A stretch of 64,000 nt of DNA from Vannielia litorea (GTDB taxonomy: Bacteria; Pseudomonadota; Alphaproteobacteria; Rhodobacterales; Rhodobacteraceae), in NCBI RefSeq assembly GCF_900142295.1, contig NZ_FSRL01000001.1, forward strand, positions 2,542,001 to 2,606,000. The letters run 5' to 3'. Numbering within the stretch: position 1 is the stretch's first letter; each line of letters opens with the position of its first letter. The notes below the pieces were generated by a model that did not search any database, was not told the DNA's origin, and worked only from the letters and a program-made list of their open reading frames with translations. Positions 1 to 8,342 of this stretch are shown here, one piece after another. A program made the position numbers and the translations under genes.

Positions 1-1146
1 TTGAAAACTGTCTTTCACATGGTCGCCTGTAGTCGCCCGTGGTTGATGGTGCTTACCTACAAAAAGCCGACAAAGATGCCAAAGCTGCCTGAGACCTACG
101 CACGCAAGTTACCCCAGTCCAAACAGGGCACGGAGAAGCACTGGGACAACGAGGTGAAGGGCTTGGTCCTCTTCGTCGGGAAACGATCGAAGACATGGTA
201 TTATCAGAAAGACATCGGCGGTCAGACGAAGCGCGTTCTCATCGGGCGCTTCCCGGTGATCTCTGCGGATGCCGCGCGCCAGACCGCGTTGGGGTTCGCC
301 CTGGAGTGGGGCAGAGGGGCCGGCAAGAAAATCCAGATCGGAGCGCCGACGCTGGAGCGGGCGATGGAGGTTTACCTCATGCGCCCCAAGCTTCGTTCCG
401 AGGCACAGAAGCGCAATCTCCGTCAGCAGTTCGACCTTCACCTCAGAGACTGGCTGAAGTTACCCCTCGACGAGATTTCGAAGGCAATGGCCGCCGACCG
501 ACATCGATCGATGGCTTCTACACCATCCGGCGCGAACCACGTGCTCCGCAGTTTCCGGACCGTTTGGAACCACGCAAGGCGATCCCATGATCTGCCGGAG
601 TCACCAACCATGGCGATCGAATGGTACGAAGAGAAGCCGAATGGAAAGATCATCGAAGACCTCGAGGCTTGGCGAAAGAGAGTGGACGATCTCTACAACC
701 CGATCCACAAGGTCTTCTACGAGTTGATCCTGTTCACAGGTTTTCGGAAGTCTGAGGCCTTCAACCTCGAATGGAGGAACGTCCACGAGGACCGCATCCA
801 CCTCCCGATGACCAAGAATGGACGAAGTTTCGATCTTCCCATCACTCAGCATCACCATGAAATCCTTGCTCCGCTTCGTGGCTTGAGCCGCCAATGGGTG
901 TTCCCGTCACCAAAGTCTTCTGCGGGTCACCTGACTATGCCGGAGCGCATGGCATGGTCGCCGCACGCGCATCGACGGACGTTCGCGACGGTGGCAATGG
1001 AGGCCGGCGTGCTCGAGGAGATCGTCGGCCGACTTCTGAACCACACGCCACTGTCGATTACCGGGCAGCGCTACACGCGTCCGTCTCTGGACGCGCTCCG
1101 GCCTTCCATGGAAACTGTCTGTACTGAACTGCGTGCTCGTATGTAA
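1..1146 (+). CDS. Tyrosine recombinase (phage/island integrase)
   Basis: Site-specific integrase of the tyrosine recombinase family, expected to insert and excise the element that starts here. The catalytic set is visible: Arg249 in TGFRKSEAFNLEW, the H-x-x-R box in PHAHRRTFAT (His322, Arg325), His348 in GRLLNHT and the nucleophile Tyr358 in GQRYTRP. The N-terminal 110 residues look like the arm-binding DUF4102-type domain (TWYYQKDIGGQTKRVLIGRFP) and residues 115-200 like the core-binding domain. The frame is open at base 1, so the start is uncertain: ATG at 46 or 76 are good internal candidates, or the gene could begin upstream of the window. No attachment site can be assigned because the left flank is missing. 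Its 3' end is closely followed by the next ORF. Confidence 0.93.
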   Translation: MKTVFHMVACSRPWLMVLTYKKPTKMPKLPETYARKLPQSKQGTEKHWDNEVKGLVLFVGKRSKTWYYQKDIGGQTKRVLIGRFPVISADAARQTALGFALEWGRGAGKKIQIGAPTLERAMEVYLMRPKLRSEAQKRNLRQQFDLHLRDWLKLPLDEISKAMAADRHRSMASTPSGANHVLRSFRTVWNHARRSHDLPESPTMAIEWYEEKPNGKIIEDLEAWRKRVDDLYNPIHKVFYELILFTGFRKSEAFNLEWRNVHEDRIHLPMTKNGRSFDLPITQHHHEILAPLRGLSRQWVFPSPKSSAGHLTMPERMAWSPHAHRRTFATVAMEAGVLEEIVGRLLNHTPLSITGQRYTRPSLDALRPSMETVCTELRARM

Positions 1147-1189
1147 TCGTGCCTCGGCACAGCCGACCATCACTCACTGGGAAACCGCC

Positions 1190-1921
1190 GTGCCGAAGCC
1201 AAAGTCCATGCTCGAAACCATCACGGACCACTTCGAGGTCAGTCTGCAGCAGCGTGAAGTTGAGGGTGATGACACGGTGGCGGCTCTCAGGATCCAGGCG
1301 CCTTGGCTTCTTGAACAGTTGGGTGACCCATTTATCACTCAGGAGCGACTAACGAGTTTGAGGCGGGCCGTCCGAAGCGAGGGGCACCCCGATCTTGATC
1401 CATCGAAACGAAAGTTCGGCTGGATCTTCGGATTTTCGGAACTGCGCAGGGAGTTTCTCAGACACGTCATCTCTTCCGACGCTTCAGGGTGGTCGGAGAT
1501 GCGGTCCGCGTGCGAAGCCATCGTCCGGGCACTTGAACATGCAGTGCTCGTCGATGGGCCCTCGGACGAAGAAGAGACGTCTTCGGGCGGCTATAGCGCT
1601 CTGAAGAGAAAACTGGGCTCCGATCCCAATCTGGCCCAAGCGGTAAGGGCCGCAATGGCTCTCCTCAATGATCTTCGAGAGACGGCGTGGCCGGAAGCCT
1701 TCAGGTCTGGGCGCATTCTTGTGTTCAGGAAGTTCGGGCACACCTTGGATTTTTACCCCCCAAGCCAATGGGAGAAGGGGCCGCCGAAGAAACTCGATCT
1801 GGAGTTTGAGCCCGTAATTGAAAATCTCATGGGTTGGAGCGACGAAGAGCTGGCAGGCCTTGCTCACTTTGGCCCAGGGCCGGTTCCAGGTTCTTACTTG
1901 GATGCCGTTCGCGCGCAGTAA
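1190..1921 (+). CDS. Unrecognised protein, possible satellite cargo
   Basis: A 243-residue protein if started at GTG 1190; the frame is open back to GTG 1133, which would overlap the integrase end. I do not recognise a family. It is rich in charged helices, has no signal peptide or membrane segment, and has an acidic patch around residues 130-150 (SDEEETSSGG). It lies directly behind the integrase, a position where phage satellites and islands often carry accessory cargo, so a defence or modulatory role is conceivable but purely inferred. GC content is lower than in the right half of the window, in keeping with the neighbouring island genes. Confidence 0.6.
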   Translation: MPKPKSMLETITDHFEVSLQQREVEGDDTVAALRIQAPWLLEQLGDPFITQERLTSLRRAVRSEGHPDLDPSKRKFGWIFGFSELRREFLRHVISSDASGWSEMRSACEAIVRALEHAVLVDGPSDEEETSSGGYSALKRKLGSDPNLAQAVRAAMALLNDLRETAWPEAFRSGRILVFRKFGHTLDFYPPSQWEKGPPKKLDLEFEPVIENLMGWSDEELAGLAHFGPGPVPGSYLDAVRAQ

Positions 1922-1951
1922 TCCACTTTAGGAGTCCATGCGTACGATAGC

Positions 1952-2314
1952 GTGCAGGTTTTGGCGCCGCGTTTCGTAACACATCCACCGCCCGAACGGC
2001 ACAAGTTTGTGTTCTTGCTTTCGGGAGATCTTCCACCTGGCGTTAGTGGACGGGGACAAACGCTGGCTGATCGAGAGACTCTGGACACGATCCTAGATGC
2101 TCGGAAATTTTTCAGGGAACGGGTCATCTGGGCGCGCGCTCGTGGGCTCAAGGCACTGAGAACGGCGGCCGAGGGCACGTTGACCGGGACTTGTGGGGTC
2201 GACGCCACCCGAGCGTCCCATATCTGGAAGTCTCAAGCACTCAAGAATTGGAAAAAGTCTGGACGCCCCGTAGGCGAAGAATCAGGAATTTGCCCCGTAT
2301 TTACAGATGTTTAA
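1952..2314 (+). CDS. Hypothetical protein (weak)
   Basis: A 120-residue open frame beginning with GTG and ending just before the AlpA-like gene. No family is recognised and no clear ribosome binding site is seen. The middle (residues 35-75) could form amphipathic helices. It may be a real small island gene, a degenerate fragment, or simply non-coding; the opposite strand is also open over much of it, which lowers confidence. Confidence 0.25.
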   Translation: MQVLAPRFVTHPPPERHKFVFLLSGDLPPGVSGRGQTLADRETLDTILDARKFFRERVIWARARGLKALRTAAEGTLTGTCGVDATRASHIWKSQALKNWKKSGRPVGEESGICPVFTDV

Positions 2315-2417
2315 ATAGGTAGGCGGAAAACCCCGCATTCAGCCCGTCTATTAGCCTGTGATGATTCTTGCCATGCCTCCAAGGAAGGAAACAACGCTTC
2401 GGAGGCAGAGCGCGAGT

Positions 2418-2624
2418 ATGGACAAGAACAGGCTTCTCAGCAGAGACGAGGTCGCGGAGATCTACGGTATCAGCAAGCGGTTCCTCGAGACCGCTGCCAT
2501 GCGGGATGCCTCGCCCCCCGCTGTGCGCCTTGGCCACAGGACGGTGAGGTACCGCGTCGCCGACATCGAGGCCTGGATCGAGGCGCAGACCGGGACGACC
2601 ACCGACCGGTCCGGCTCCGGGTAA
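2418..2624 (+). CDS. AlpA-family helix-turn-helix regulator/excisionase
   Basis: A small DNA-binding protein of the AlpA/MerR-like excisionase type. The ATG at 2418 gives a 68-residue protein opening MDKNRLLSRDEVAEIYGISK, with the helix-turn-helix around residues 8-30 and the typical wing ending VRYRVADIEAWIEAQ near residues 45-60. The frame is open upstream to ATG 2358 but those extra residues do not match the family. AlpA proteins regulate integrase or element excision in P4-type satellites and related islands. Its place between an integrase and a DUF3987 protein fits that role. Confidence 0.82.
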   Translation: MDKNRLLSRDEVAEIYGISKRFLETAAMRDASPPAVRLGHRTVRYRVADIEAWIEAQTGTTTDRSGSG

Positions 2625-2714
2625 GCGCGCCGTCGTACCGGGCTTAGCCGGTCCAAATTAATCAAACAAAATCAACCCCTAATGTCAGTCCCTCAACTGG
2701 CAAAAGGAGAAGCT

Positions 2715-4172
2715 ATGACACACGAACTTCCGATCAGACCGACGCCACTCATCAAGCCTTTGCCCGACGCACCTGAGGTGCCTCTCGCCGACCTCGGCCC
2801 CCTGGCGGACCCGATCGATGCGATCAGGACTCTGACTCAAGCTCCCACGGCTTTGGCACTGCAGGCCGTGCTCACGGCCATCAGCGTTGCCGCTCAACCG
2901 CACGCGAACGTGGAAACCATTCTGCACCCAGTCCCGCTCAGCCTCTTTGCGTTTAGCATCGCTGAGTCGAGCTCGAGGAAGTCCGCGGTCGATGCGCTCG
3001 CGACAGCGCCGATCCGCGAATTCGAGAGGCCGCGCCTCTCCATTTATGCCAAGGCTCTAGCGGCATTCGACGAAGCACAGAAGTCGTCGGCACGCCGGGG
3101 TGATTTCGATGCGGTGATTGAGAACGCATACGACGGGAGCAATGCAAAGAGCAACACGCCCCCGATCAGCCCTAAGGTGCTCTTCGACGACATCACTTAT
3201 CAGGGTTTGGTGTCTCATTTCGCGAACGGTCAGCCTTCGATCGGTATCCTCTCCGACGAGGGAGGGAAGATCATCGGTGGCCATGCCATGAACTCCCAGA
3301 ACCAGACGGCGACCTCGTCGGCGCTTTCCAGCTTCTGGGATGGGCGAGAAATCAATCACACGCGATCCAGCACGGGGTCCATCACGCTGGCGGATCGGCG
3401 GGTGTCCATGCATCTGGCTATCCAGCCCATGGTTGCCCAATCGTTCATGTCCAGCGAGTTGGTGAGAGATCAGGGCATCCTGTCGCGTGTCCTCGTTGCT
3501 ATGCCGGATACGCTCAAGGGCACGAGGTTCCTGATCGAGGATGAAGAAACCTTGGAAACGAAAGCGAGGGCTCACGCGACCCTGGATGCTTACAACGAGT
3601 GCATCACCGAACTCTTGGAAGCAGAGCCCCGCACGAATGCGTTTGACCCGCTAGGGCTGGATCCGCGCACCCTGACGCTCGAGCCGCCCGTACGGGCTCT
3701 CCTAATAGATTTCTACAACGTGACGGAGGAGGCACAGGGCGATGGTGGTCCCTTCACAAACATCAGCGGTTTCGCGGGCAAGGCCGCAGAACATGCGGCT
3801 CGAATTGCCGGAAACCTGGCACTCTTCTCTAATGCGGAGGCGATGTCGGTCGACGTCGGCTCCATGAGGACCGCGATCAGCCTTGTGAACTTCTACTTGG
3901 AGGAGGCCGTCCGAATCTTCGATACCGGGAGCGTCTCCAAAACGGTCAGGGACGCCGAGTTCCTTAGGCAATGGATCGTCGAGCTTCGGGACGACATGTA
4001 CGTGGATCTCACGTTGATCAACAAGTGTGGCCCCAACAGGCTGAGGTCGTCGCCGGAGAACAAGAAACTAATCAACATTCTGGTGGAATATGGGTGGTTG
4101 ATCGGCATGACGGACATCGTCGAAATCGATGGACGCCGCAGCCGCCGGGCTTTCCGAGTTGTCAGGTCCTAA
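2715..4172 (+). CDS. DUF3987 (YfjI-type) replication-associated protein
   Basis: A 485-residue protein of the DUF3987 family, found in plasmids, satellites and prophage-like islands beside primases and AlpA. The start at ATG 2715 is chosen because AAAGGAGA lies 4 bases before it; an in-frame ATG at 2682 lacks this. Family-type features include the N-terminal segment on using and sparing genomes of helices (LTQAPTALALQAVLTAISVA), the SSSRKSAVD P-loop-like turn around residue 90, and ILSDEGGKIIGGHAMNSQN in the middle, corresponding to the conserved D-E acidic motif. The last 100 residues form a winged-helix-like tail. Probable role: ATPase or primase-associated factor for element replication; this is inference from family context. 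Confidence 0.78.
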   Translation: MTHELPIRPTPLIKPLPDAPEVPLADLGPLADPIDAIRTLTQAPTALALQAVLTAISVAAQPHANVETILHPVPLSLFAFSIAESSSRKSAVDALATAPIREFERPRLSIYAKALAAFDEAQKSSARRGDFDAVIENAYDGSNAKSNTPPISPKVLFDDITYQGLVSHFANGQPSIGILSDEGGKIIGGHAMNSQNQTATSSALSSFWDGREINHTRSSTGSITLADRRVSMHLAIQPMVAQSFMSSELVRDQGILSRVLVAMPDTLKGTRFLIEDEETLETKARAHATLDAYNECITELLEAEPRTNAFDPLGLDPRTLTLEPPVRALLIDFYNVTEEAQGDGGPFTNISGFAGKAAEHAARIAGNLALFSNAEAMSVDVGSMRTAISLVNFYLEEAVRIFDTGSVSKTVRDAEFLRQWIVELRDDMYVDLTLINKCGPNRLRSSPENKKLINILVEYGWLIGMTDIVEIDGRRSRRAFRVVRS

Positions 4173-4175
4173 CGC

Positions 4176-4481
4176 ATGTCGTCGGTACAATCTGGCATCG
4201 AGGCTGTGCGCGCGACCTTGCGCAATGCGGAGAAGGTCACCTTCGACTTGGGCGGTCAGACCTTCCGAAAGCCATCGGTCCATAAATTGCCGAAGTCGCA
4301 AAAGTCGCAGGAATCGCGGCCCATCGATGTTCAGTTCGGGCTATCGGAACTTGAAGCGGAACTGTTCGAGGAACGTGCGGCGGTCCTTGAGTACGACGGC
4401 GGGATGCCTCGCCGGACGGCCGAGACACGCGCACTGACACTAGTTCTCGGGAGGCGATACAGGACTGAGGCGTCTCGTTAA
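4176..4481 (+). CDS. Small hypothetical protein downstream of DUF3987
   Basis: A 101-residue protein whose start codon lies 3 bases after the DUF3987 stop, so the two are probably co-translated. The N-terminal half is basic and low in complexity (KLPKSQKSQES). The C-terminal half contains ELEAELFEERAAVLEYDGG, a short helical motif I have seen described at the tails of primase-type and other mobile-element proteins. No catalytic motif is visible. Likely an accessory replication or regulatory factor of the same element, but the function is unknown. Confidence 0.55.
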   Translation: MSSVQSGIEAVRATLRNAEKVTFDLGGQTFRKPSVHKLPKSQKSQESRPIDVQFGLSELEAELFEERAAVLEYDGGMPRRTAETRALTLVLGRRYRTEASR

Positions 4482-4764
4482 AATGCCATCGCCTCCTACG
4501 GGTCCTTTCCCGCTTCCACTAACACGGGGGTAATTCGCTCCGCGGTGGTTTGAAGTACACTAAGATCGGGGATGCTTCGTGACTTGGTTGTTGTTGTTGG
4601 CGTGTGGCCCGCCCTCAACAGTAGCTGACGCTTTGGAGGCAATTATGTGCGGGCCAGAACCTCCGGTTCCGGAGATCCATGGCGAGGAAGCTGGGAGCGC
4701 TGCTACGTTCTAAAGGTATGCGTCCGGAGTGACCGGGCGTTGACTTTCAGCGTTGGTGCCAGTG
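4482..4764 (+). other. Gene-poor stretch with a possible phage packaging/terminase leader
   Basis: No full gene is seen here. Two signals stand out. Around 4493-4530 is CCTACGGGTCCTTTCCCGC followed by an ACGGGGG run, which resembles the cos-region sequence placed before terminase genes in HK97-like phages (resemblance from memory only). At 4645 an ATG preceded by TTTGGAGG starts a 22-codon frame beginning MCGPEPPVPEIHGEEAG, reminiscent of the N-terminus of P27-type small terminases (GPKP-x-PPEIH), but it stops at 4711. If real, this is the packaging end of a satellite whose terS was lost when IS elements inserted. Confidence 0.3.
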
Positions 4765-4868
4765 TCAAGGGGCGAGTACGTCGATGCGGTTGATCTTGTG
4801 ATCGGCGATGTGGGTCAGCACCCAGGTCAGCCAGGCCTCGGGATCGATACGGTTCATGCGGGCAGTTT
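4765..4868 (-). pseudogene. IS66-family transposase (TnpC) C-terminal remnant
   Basis: Read on the minus strand from the IS3 boundary, the frame gives [20 protein letters not shown], continuing [14 protein letters not shown] and a TGA stop at 4767-4765. This matches the well-known C-terminal signature of IS66-type transposases (NGVDPxAWLxxVLxxIADHxINRIDELLPW). Only the last 34 codons remain. The upstream part is cut off exactly where the IS3 terminal repeat begins at 4869, so the IS3 element inserted into, or recombined with, an older IS66 copy. Confidence 0.75.
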
Positions 4869-4903
4869 CTGACCTGCCCCAACGAAGTGGTCCGGTTTCA
4901 GTC

Positions 4904-5812
4904 TTAGTGCATGATGGGCCTCAGCGCTACGGCCGGCGTGGCCGGCGAAGCGGCTCCGGATGGCGGAGCCGGCCACTGCACAACCTCTGGAGCTGGCGGT
5001 CGATAGCCCAACGATGAGTGTGGGCGCTTTGTGTTGTAGTGTTGGCGCCAGCCCTCGATGACGATCTTCGCTTCGGCTAGGCTATAGAAGATTTCGCCGT
5101 TGAGCAGCTCGTCGCGCAGCTTGGCGTTGAAGCTCTCGCAGTAGCCGTTGTCCCACGGTGATCCTGGCTCGATGTAGGCGGTTCGGGCGCCGAGGGCAGC
5201 GACCCACTCCCGCACGGCCATAGCCACGAACTCCGGTCCATTGTCCGACCTGATGTGATCCGGCACACCTCGCAGGATGAACTGGTCCGACAGAACGTCG
5301 ATGACATCCGTCGATCTCAGCCGACGATCGATCCGTATCGACAGACACTCTCGCGTGAACTCGTCGATCAGGTTGAGCATACGGAACTTCCTTCCATCGT
5401 GGGTCCGGCTCTCGACGAAGTCTTAGGACTAGACATGGTTAGGCCGCTCCGGTCGCAGACGGGCGCACGACCCGTCGCCCAGCCAGAGGCGACTTCTCTC
5501 CGGCTGTTTCTGCGGGACCTTCAGCCCCTCCCGCCGCCAGATCCGCTCGACCCGCTTCACGTTCACGGCCCAGCCGGCATCTCGGAGGAGAGCCGTGATC
5601 CGCCGATAGCCATAGCGGCCATACTGAGAGGCGAGCGCAATGATGTCTGCGGTGAGCGCCTCTTCGTCGGGACGCCCGCGCGGCACCTTCCGCTGGGTCG
5701 ATCGGTGCTGGCCGAGCACACGACAGGCAAACCGCTCCGAGACTCGGAACTTCTGCAGGACATGGTCGACGCGAGCACGGCGGCGGGCGGGGCTCAGTAG
5801 TTTCCCGAGCCA
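4904..5812 (-). pseudogene. IS3-family transposase OrfB with two nonsense codons
   Basis: DDE integrase-type transposase subunit. The first part (WLGKLLSPARRRARVDHVLQ through LRPERPNHV) and the rve catalytic part (MLNLIDEFTRECLS, IRSDNGPEFVA, NGYCESFNAKLRDELL, KRPHSSLGYRPPAPE) are in the same reading frame. They are separated by TAG at 5431-5429 and TAA at 5425-5423. In relatives this position reads NHVWSYDFVE, so the Trp and Tyr codons have each become stops (TGG to TAG; TAT or TAC to TAA). The catalytic D-D-E residues downstream are intact except that the first Asp sits next to the lesion. The reading frame overlaps orfA, as expected for -1 programmed frameshifting. Confidence 0.85.
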
Positions 5813-6072
5813 GCTTCTCGCAGGATCAGCTTCTCGAGCGTGAGATCCGACACGGCCTTCCGGAGCCGCTCGTTCTCCTTCTCCAACTCCTTCAGACGCT
5901 TCACCTGGTTCGTCTTCAACCCGCCATACTCCTTGCGCCAACCGTAATAGGTGAACTGCGTCACGCCGATCGTGCGCACCGCCTCGGCCACAGACTGGCC
6001 TTGCGACATCAACACGTCGACCTGCCGGAGCTTCGCGACAATCTCTTCGGGTTTGTGCTTCTTCTGAGGCAT
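5794..6072 (-). CDS. IS3-family transposase OrfA
   Basis: A 92-residue helix-turn-helix protein starting MPQKKHKPEEIVAKLRQVDV; the frame is open to ATG 6087 but the internal start matches the family. Residues 8-50 contain the HTH (SVAEAVRTIGVTQFTYYGWR) and residues 55-85 a leucine-zipper-like coiled coil (KELEKENERLRKAVSDLTLE). It ends GSGNY and overlaps the orfB frame near 5800, where IS3 elements normally shift by -1 to make the OrfAB transposase. OrfA appears intact although orfB is not. Confidence 0.88.
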   Translation of the reverse strand: MPQKKHKPEEIVAKLRQVDVLMSQGQSVAEAVRTIGVTQFTYYGWRKEYGGLKTNQVKRLKELEKENERLRKAVSDLTLEKLILREAGSGNY

Positions 6073-6186
6073 TCCTTCGTCCTCCATCTGGCTCGAAAGC
6101 CTACTTCAGGGAGGACCACTTTTCAGGGGGCAGGCCAACTGCCACATTCAGGTTTTCGAGCTCCAACGGGATTTGCCATATAAAAT

Positions 6187-6212
6187 CATCGGGCCCGTGA
6201 TTGGGCCCGATG
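6187..6212 (-). terminator. Rho-independent terminator of the peptide-binding protein gene
   Basis: Perfect 10-bp stem CATCGGGCCC / GGGCCCGATG with a 6-base loop, lying 20 bases past the stop of the solute-binding protein gene. On the minus strand the stem is followed by an ATTTTATAT stretch, so it terminates leftward transcription just before the IS3 element. Confidence 0.8.
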
Positions 6213-6232
6213 TAGGCTTTGAGCGGTTGGGA

Positions 6233-8146
6233 TCAGCCGTTCCAATACCACGACTGCGGCATGAAAACATTGGCCGGGCTGGGCCATTGGCTGGTGGACA
6301 CCATGCCTGGCAGGACGTTCATCAGCCCATTTTTGACCACCCCGTAGGTCGAGGGGTTCTTGGTCACGCCGAAGGCTTCGAACTCTTCCGCCGCGATGTC
6401 GGACAACTGCTGATACAGCGTCACGCGCCGGTCCGGGTCCACGTTGCTGTTGATCGCTTCCCAGATCTCATAGCGTTTCTTCACGTGTTCCGGCGGCTCC
6501 ACCCCGCTGGCGCCGCCCGTGGTGTACCATTCGGTCCACAGTGGCGCATGGCGAGAGCTGTCGTCGATGGGCAGAAGCGCAGAAGGCAGCTGGCCCGGAC
6601 TGAGGGTGGTATTGCCGCTGTCGGCGGTAAAGTCGTGATCGGCATTGGCCGAACGCAGCTTGTGCAATGACCGGTCAACGACGTTGAGGTCAATGGCGAT
6701 GCCGATCTCCGCCCATTGTGCCCGCACAACCTGGATCATGTCGATTATCTGGGGATAGGTGTTGCGAATGTCGATCAGGAACCGCGCCGGGCGCCCGTCG
6801 GACATCAGGCGAATGCCTTCGTCATTGCGCTGATCGAGCCCGAGGCCATCCAGCAGCGCATTGGCCTTCTCGGGGTCATATTCCAGGTACTGGGTGGCCA
6901 AACGCTCGTTATAGAGCTTCTTGCCTTCCCACGGGCCGGTCTGCCAGGGCGTGCCGTCACCCAGAAGCGCGGTATCAATAACCTCTTGGCGGTCCATGCC
7001 GATGGACAGGGCAATGCGGAAATCCTTTTGATTGAACAGATTCGCGATCACCGGGTCCTTGTGGTTCAGGTTTGGCTGGATCCAGTTGTAGTTGCCGCCA
7101 ACGCCCACGACCTCATAGAGCTGATAGTCACCAGCGTCTCGATTGTCGGCCAAGACAGGCCGGTTCGCCGCGGCGTCGATGCCGCGCGCCTGGAAGTCGA
7201 ACTGACCCGCAATGGCGGCCAGTGTCATGGCTTCGGGGTCCTGGAAAATCCGGCCCTCAAGTGCGCCGATATAGGGCAGTTGATTGCCCGCAGCGTCGAC
7301 CTGCCAGAAATAGGGGTTGGCGCTGAGCGTCACGACGGTTGCGCCGCCGTCCAGCGGGTTTTCCATCACCCAAGGGTCCAGAACCGGGCGTTCCGGATTC
7401 AGCCAGCGCTGGCCTTCGGTCGGGTCGCCGCACTTCTGCACGAACAACGTCTGCCAATCCGACGCGCCGGCGGCGTCGATCAAGGGCTGAAGGTTGTCGT
7501 TGTAGTCGGGATGGAAGGTTGCGCAATAATGCTTGGCATAAAACACGATAGCCGCACCTTCCTCGCGTGCCATCTGGCCTAAGAATTCGCCATTGGCGCG
7601 GGGGAAGACAATCTTGAAGGTCGTCTCGTCGATCACCTCCAGCGACATCGGGTCTTCACCGGCCTTGAAGCGGGTCGACAACGCGCCGTAATCGCTGTTC
7701 AGCAGGACGTCATTGATGGCAAAGGCCACGTCTTCGGTGGTCAGCGGCGCGCCATCGGACCAACGCATGCCCTTGCGCAGATAGAAGGTGAACTCGGTGC
7801 CGTCTTCGGACACGTCCCAACCGCGAGCCACATTGGGGATCAGATCTTCGCGGTTGTGATGCCAGCGGACCAAGCCGTTGGTGCCGACGTGCTGGCGCAT
7901 GGTGCCATCATCGCCGGAACTGGCCAGTCCAAAGCGCCATTTGCCGCCATAGGTGCCGACGTCGCCGAAGTCCACGACCTGGGGCTCGTCCGACACGCGT
8001 TCCGCCACCGGGGGCAGATCGCCCGAGGCCACCAGGGCGGCAAACTCCGGGCGTTCGCCCTTGGCCTGCGCCTGCAACGCCGTGCCCAGACACACAAGGC
8101 CGATGGCCGTCGCGACACGTGACATCCTTGGGAATTGGTGGGTCAA
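6233..8146 (-). CDS. Peptide/opine-type ABC transporter substrate-binding protein (SBP family 5)
   Basis: Periplasmic solute-binding protein of the SBP_bac_5 (DppA/OppA) family, 637 residues, longer than the usual 520-550 and like the long YejA-type group. The TTG start at 8146 is chosen because AGGAGGA lies just before it; the frame itself runs on to 8212. Residues 8-30 form a signal peptide (VATAIGLVCLGTALQAQA). Family landmarks include YGGKWRFG, ARGWDVSEDGTEFTFYLRKG, MRWSDGAPLTTEDVAFAIND and the C-terminal WYWNG. It is transcribed away from its presumed permease and ATPase genes, which begin 200 bases to the right. Ligand could be a peptide, opine or similar compound; not determinable here. 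Confidence 0.9.
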   Translation of the reverse strand: MTHQFPRMSRVATAIGLVCLGTALQAQAKGERPEFAALVASGDLPPVAERVSDEPQVVDFGDVGTYGGKWRFGLASSGDDGTMRQHVGTNGLVRWHHNREDLIPNVARGWDVSEDGTEFTFYLRKGMRWSDGAPLTTEDVAFAINDVLLNSDYGALSTRFKAGEDPMSLEVIDETTFKIVFPRANGEFLGQMAREEGAAIVFYAKHYCATFHPDYNDNLQPLIDAAGASDWQTLFVQKCGDPTEGQRWLNPERPVLDPWVMENPLDGGATVVTLSANPYFWQVDAAGNQLPYIGALEGRIFQDPEAMTLAAIAGQFDFQARGIDAAANRPVLADNRDAGDYQLYEVVGVGGNYNWIQPNLNHKDPVIANLFNQKDFRIALSIGMDRQEVIDTALLGDGTPWQTGPWEGKKLYNERLATQYLEYDPEKANALLDGLGLDQRNDEGIRLMSDGRPARFLIDIRNTYPQIIDMIQVVRAQWAEIGIAIDLNVVDRSLHKLRSANADHDFTADSGNTTLSPGQLPSALLPIDDSSRHAPLWTEWYTTGGASGVEPPEHVKKRYEIWEAINSNVDPDRRVTLYQQLSDIAAEEFEAFGVTKNPSTYGVVKNGLMNVLPGMVSTSQWPSPANVFMPQSWYWNG

Positions 8147-8342
8147 AATTTTCTCCTCCTGATGTTTCGACCGGTTGCCCATCTCCCGAACGGGCAACTT
8201 CGCCACAGTCAAGATGGGGCGTCATATTGGTTTTTTCAACAAAAAAATACTTTGTGATCTTGAAATTGTCTGTCTGGTTTGCATTTTAAGTCATAGGTGG
8301 CCACCACTTCGACGACACGGCCCCCGACCGAGGGAGGAAAAT
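8147..8342. promoter_or_regulatory. Divergent control region between binding protein and permease genes
   Basis: About 200 bases separating the leftward binding-protein gene from the rightward permease-ATPase operon. The middle (8225-8290) is markedly AT-rich with A and T tracts, unlike the flanking coding DNA, and presumably holds both promoters. Each start has a strong ribosome binding site at its edge: AGGAGGA on the minus side, GGGAGGA on the plus side. I could not assign -35/-10 boxes with confidence. Confidence 0.55.

Larger units (their letters stand above)
4869..6137 (-). mobile_element. IS3-family insertion sequence (degenerate copy)
   Basis: An approximately 1.27-kb IS3-family element with orfA and orfB on the minus strand. 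The ends form an imperfect inverted repeat: TGACCTGCCCC then AAGTGGTCC at 4869-4890, and the inverse of TGGCCTGCCCC then AAGTGGTCC ending at 6137. Its orfA product resembles the IS407-type group. I could not find a convincing 3-4 bp target duplication. The left end abuts an IS66 remnant. orfB carries two nonsense codons, so this copy cannot make a full transposase by itself. Confidence 0.85.
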
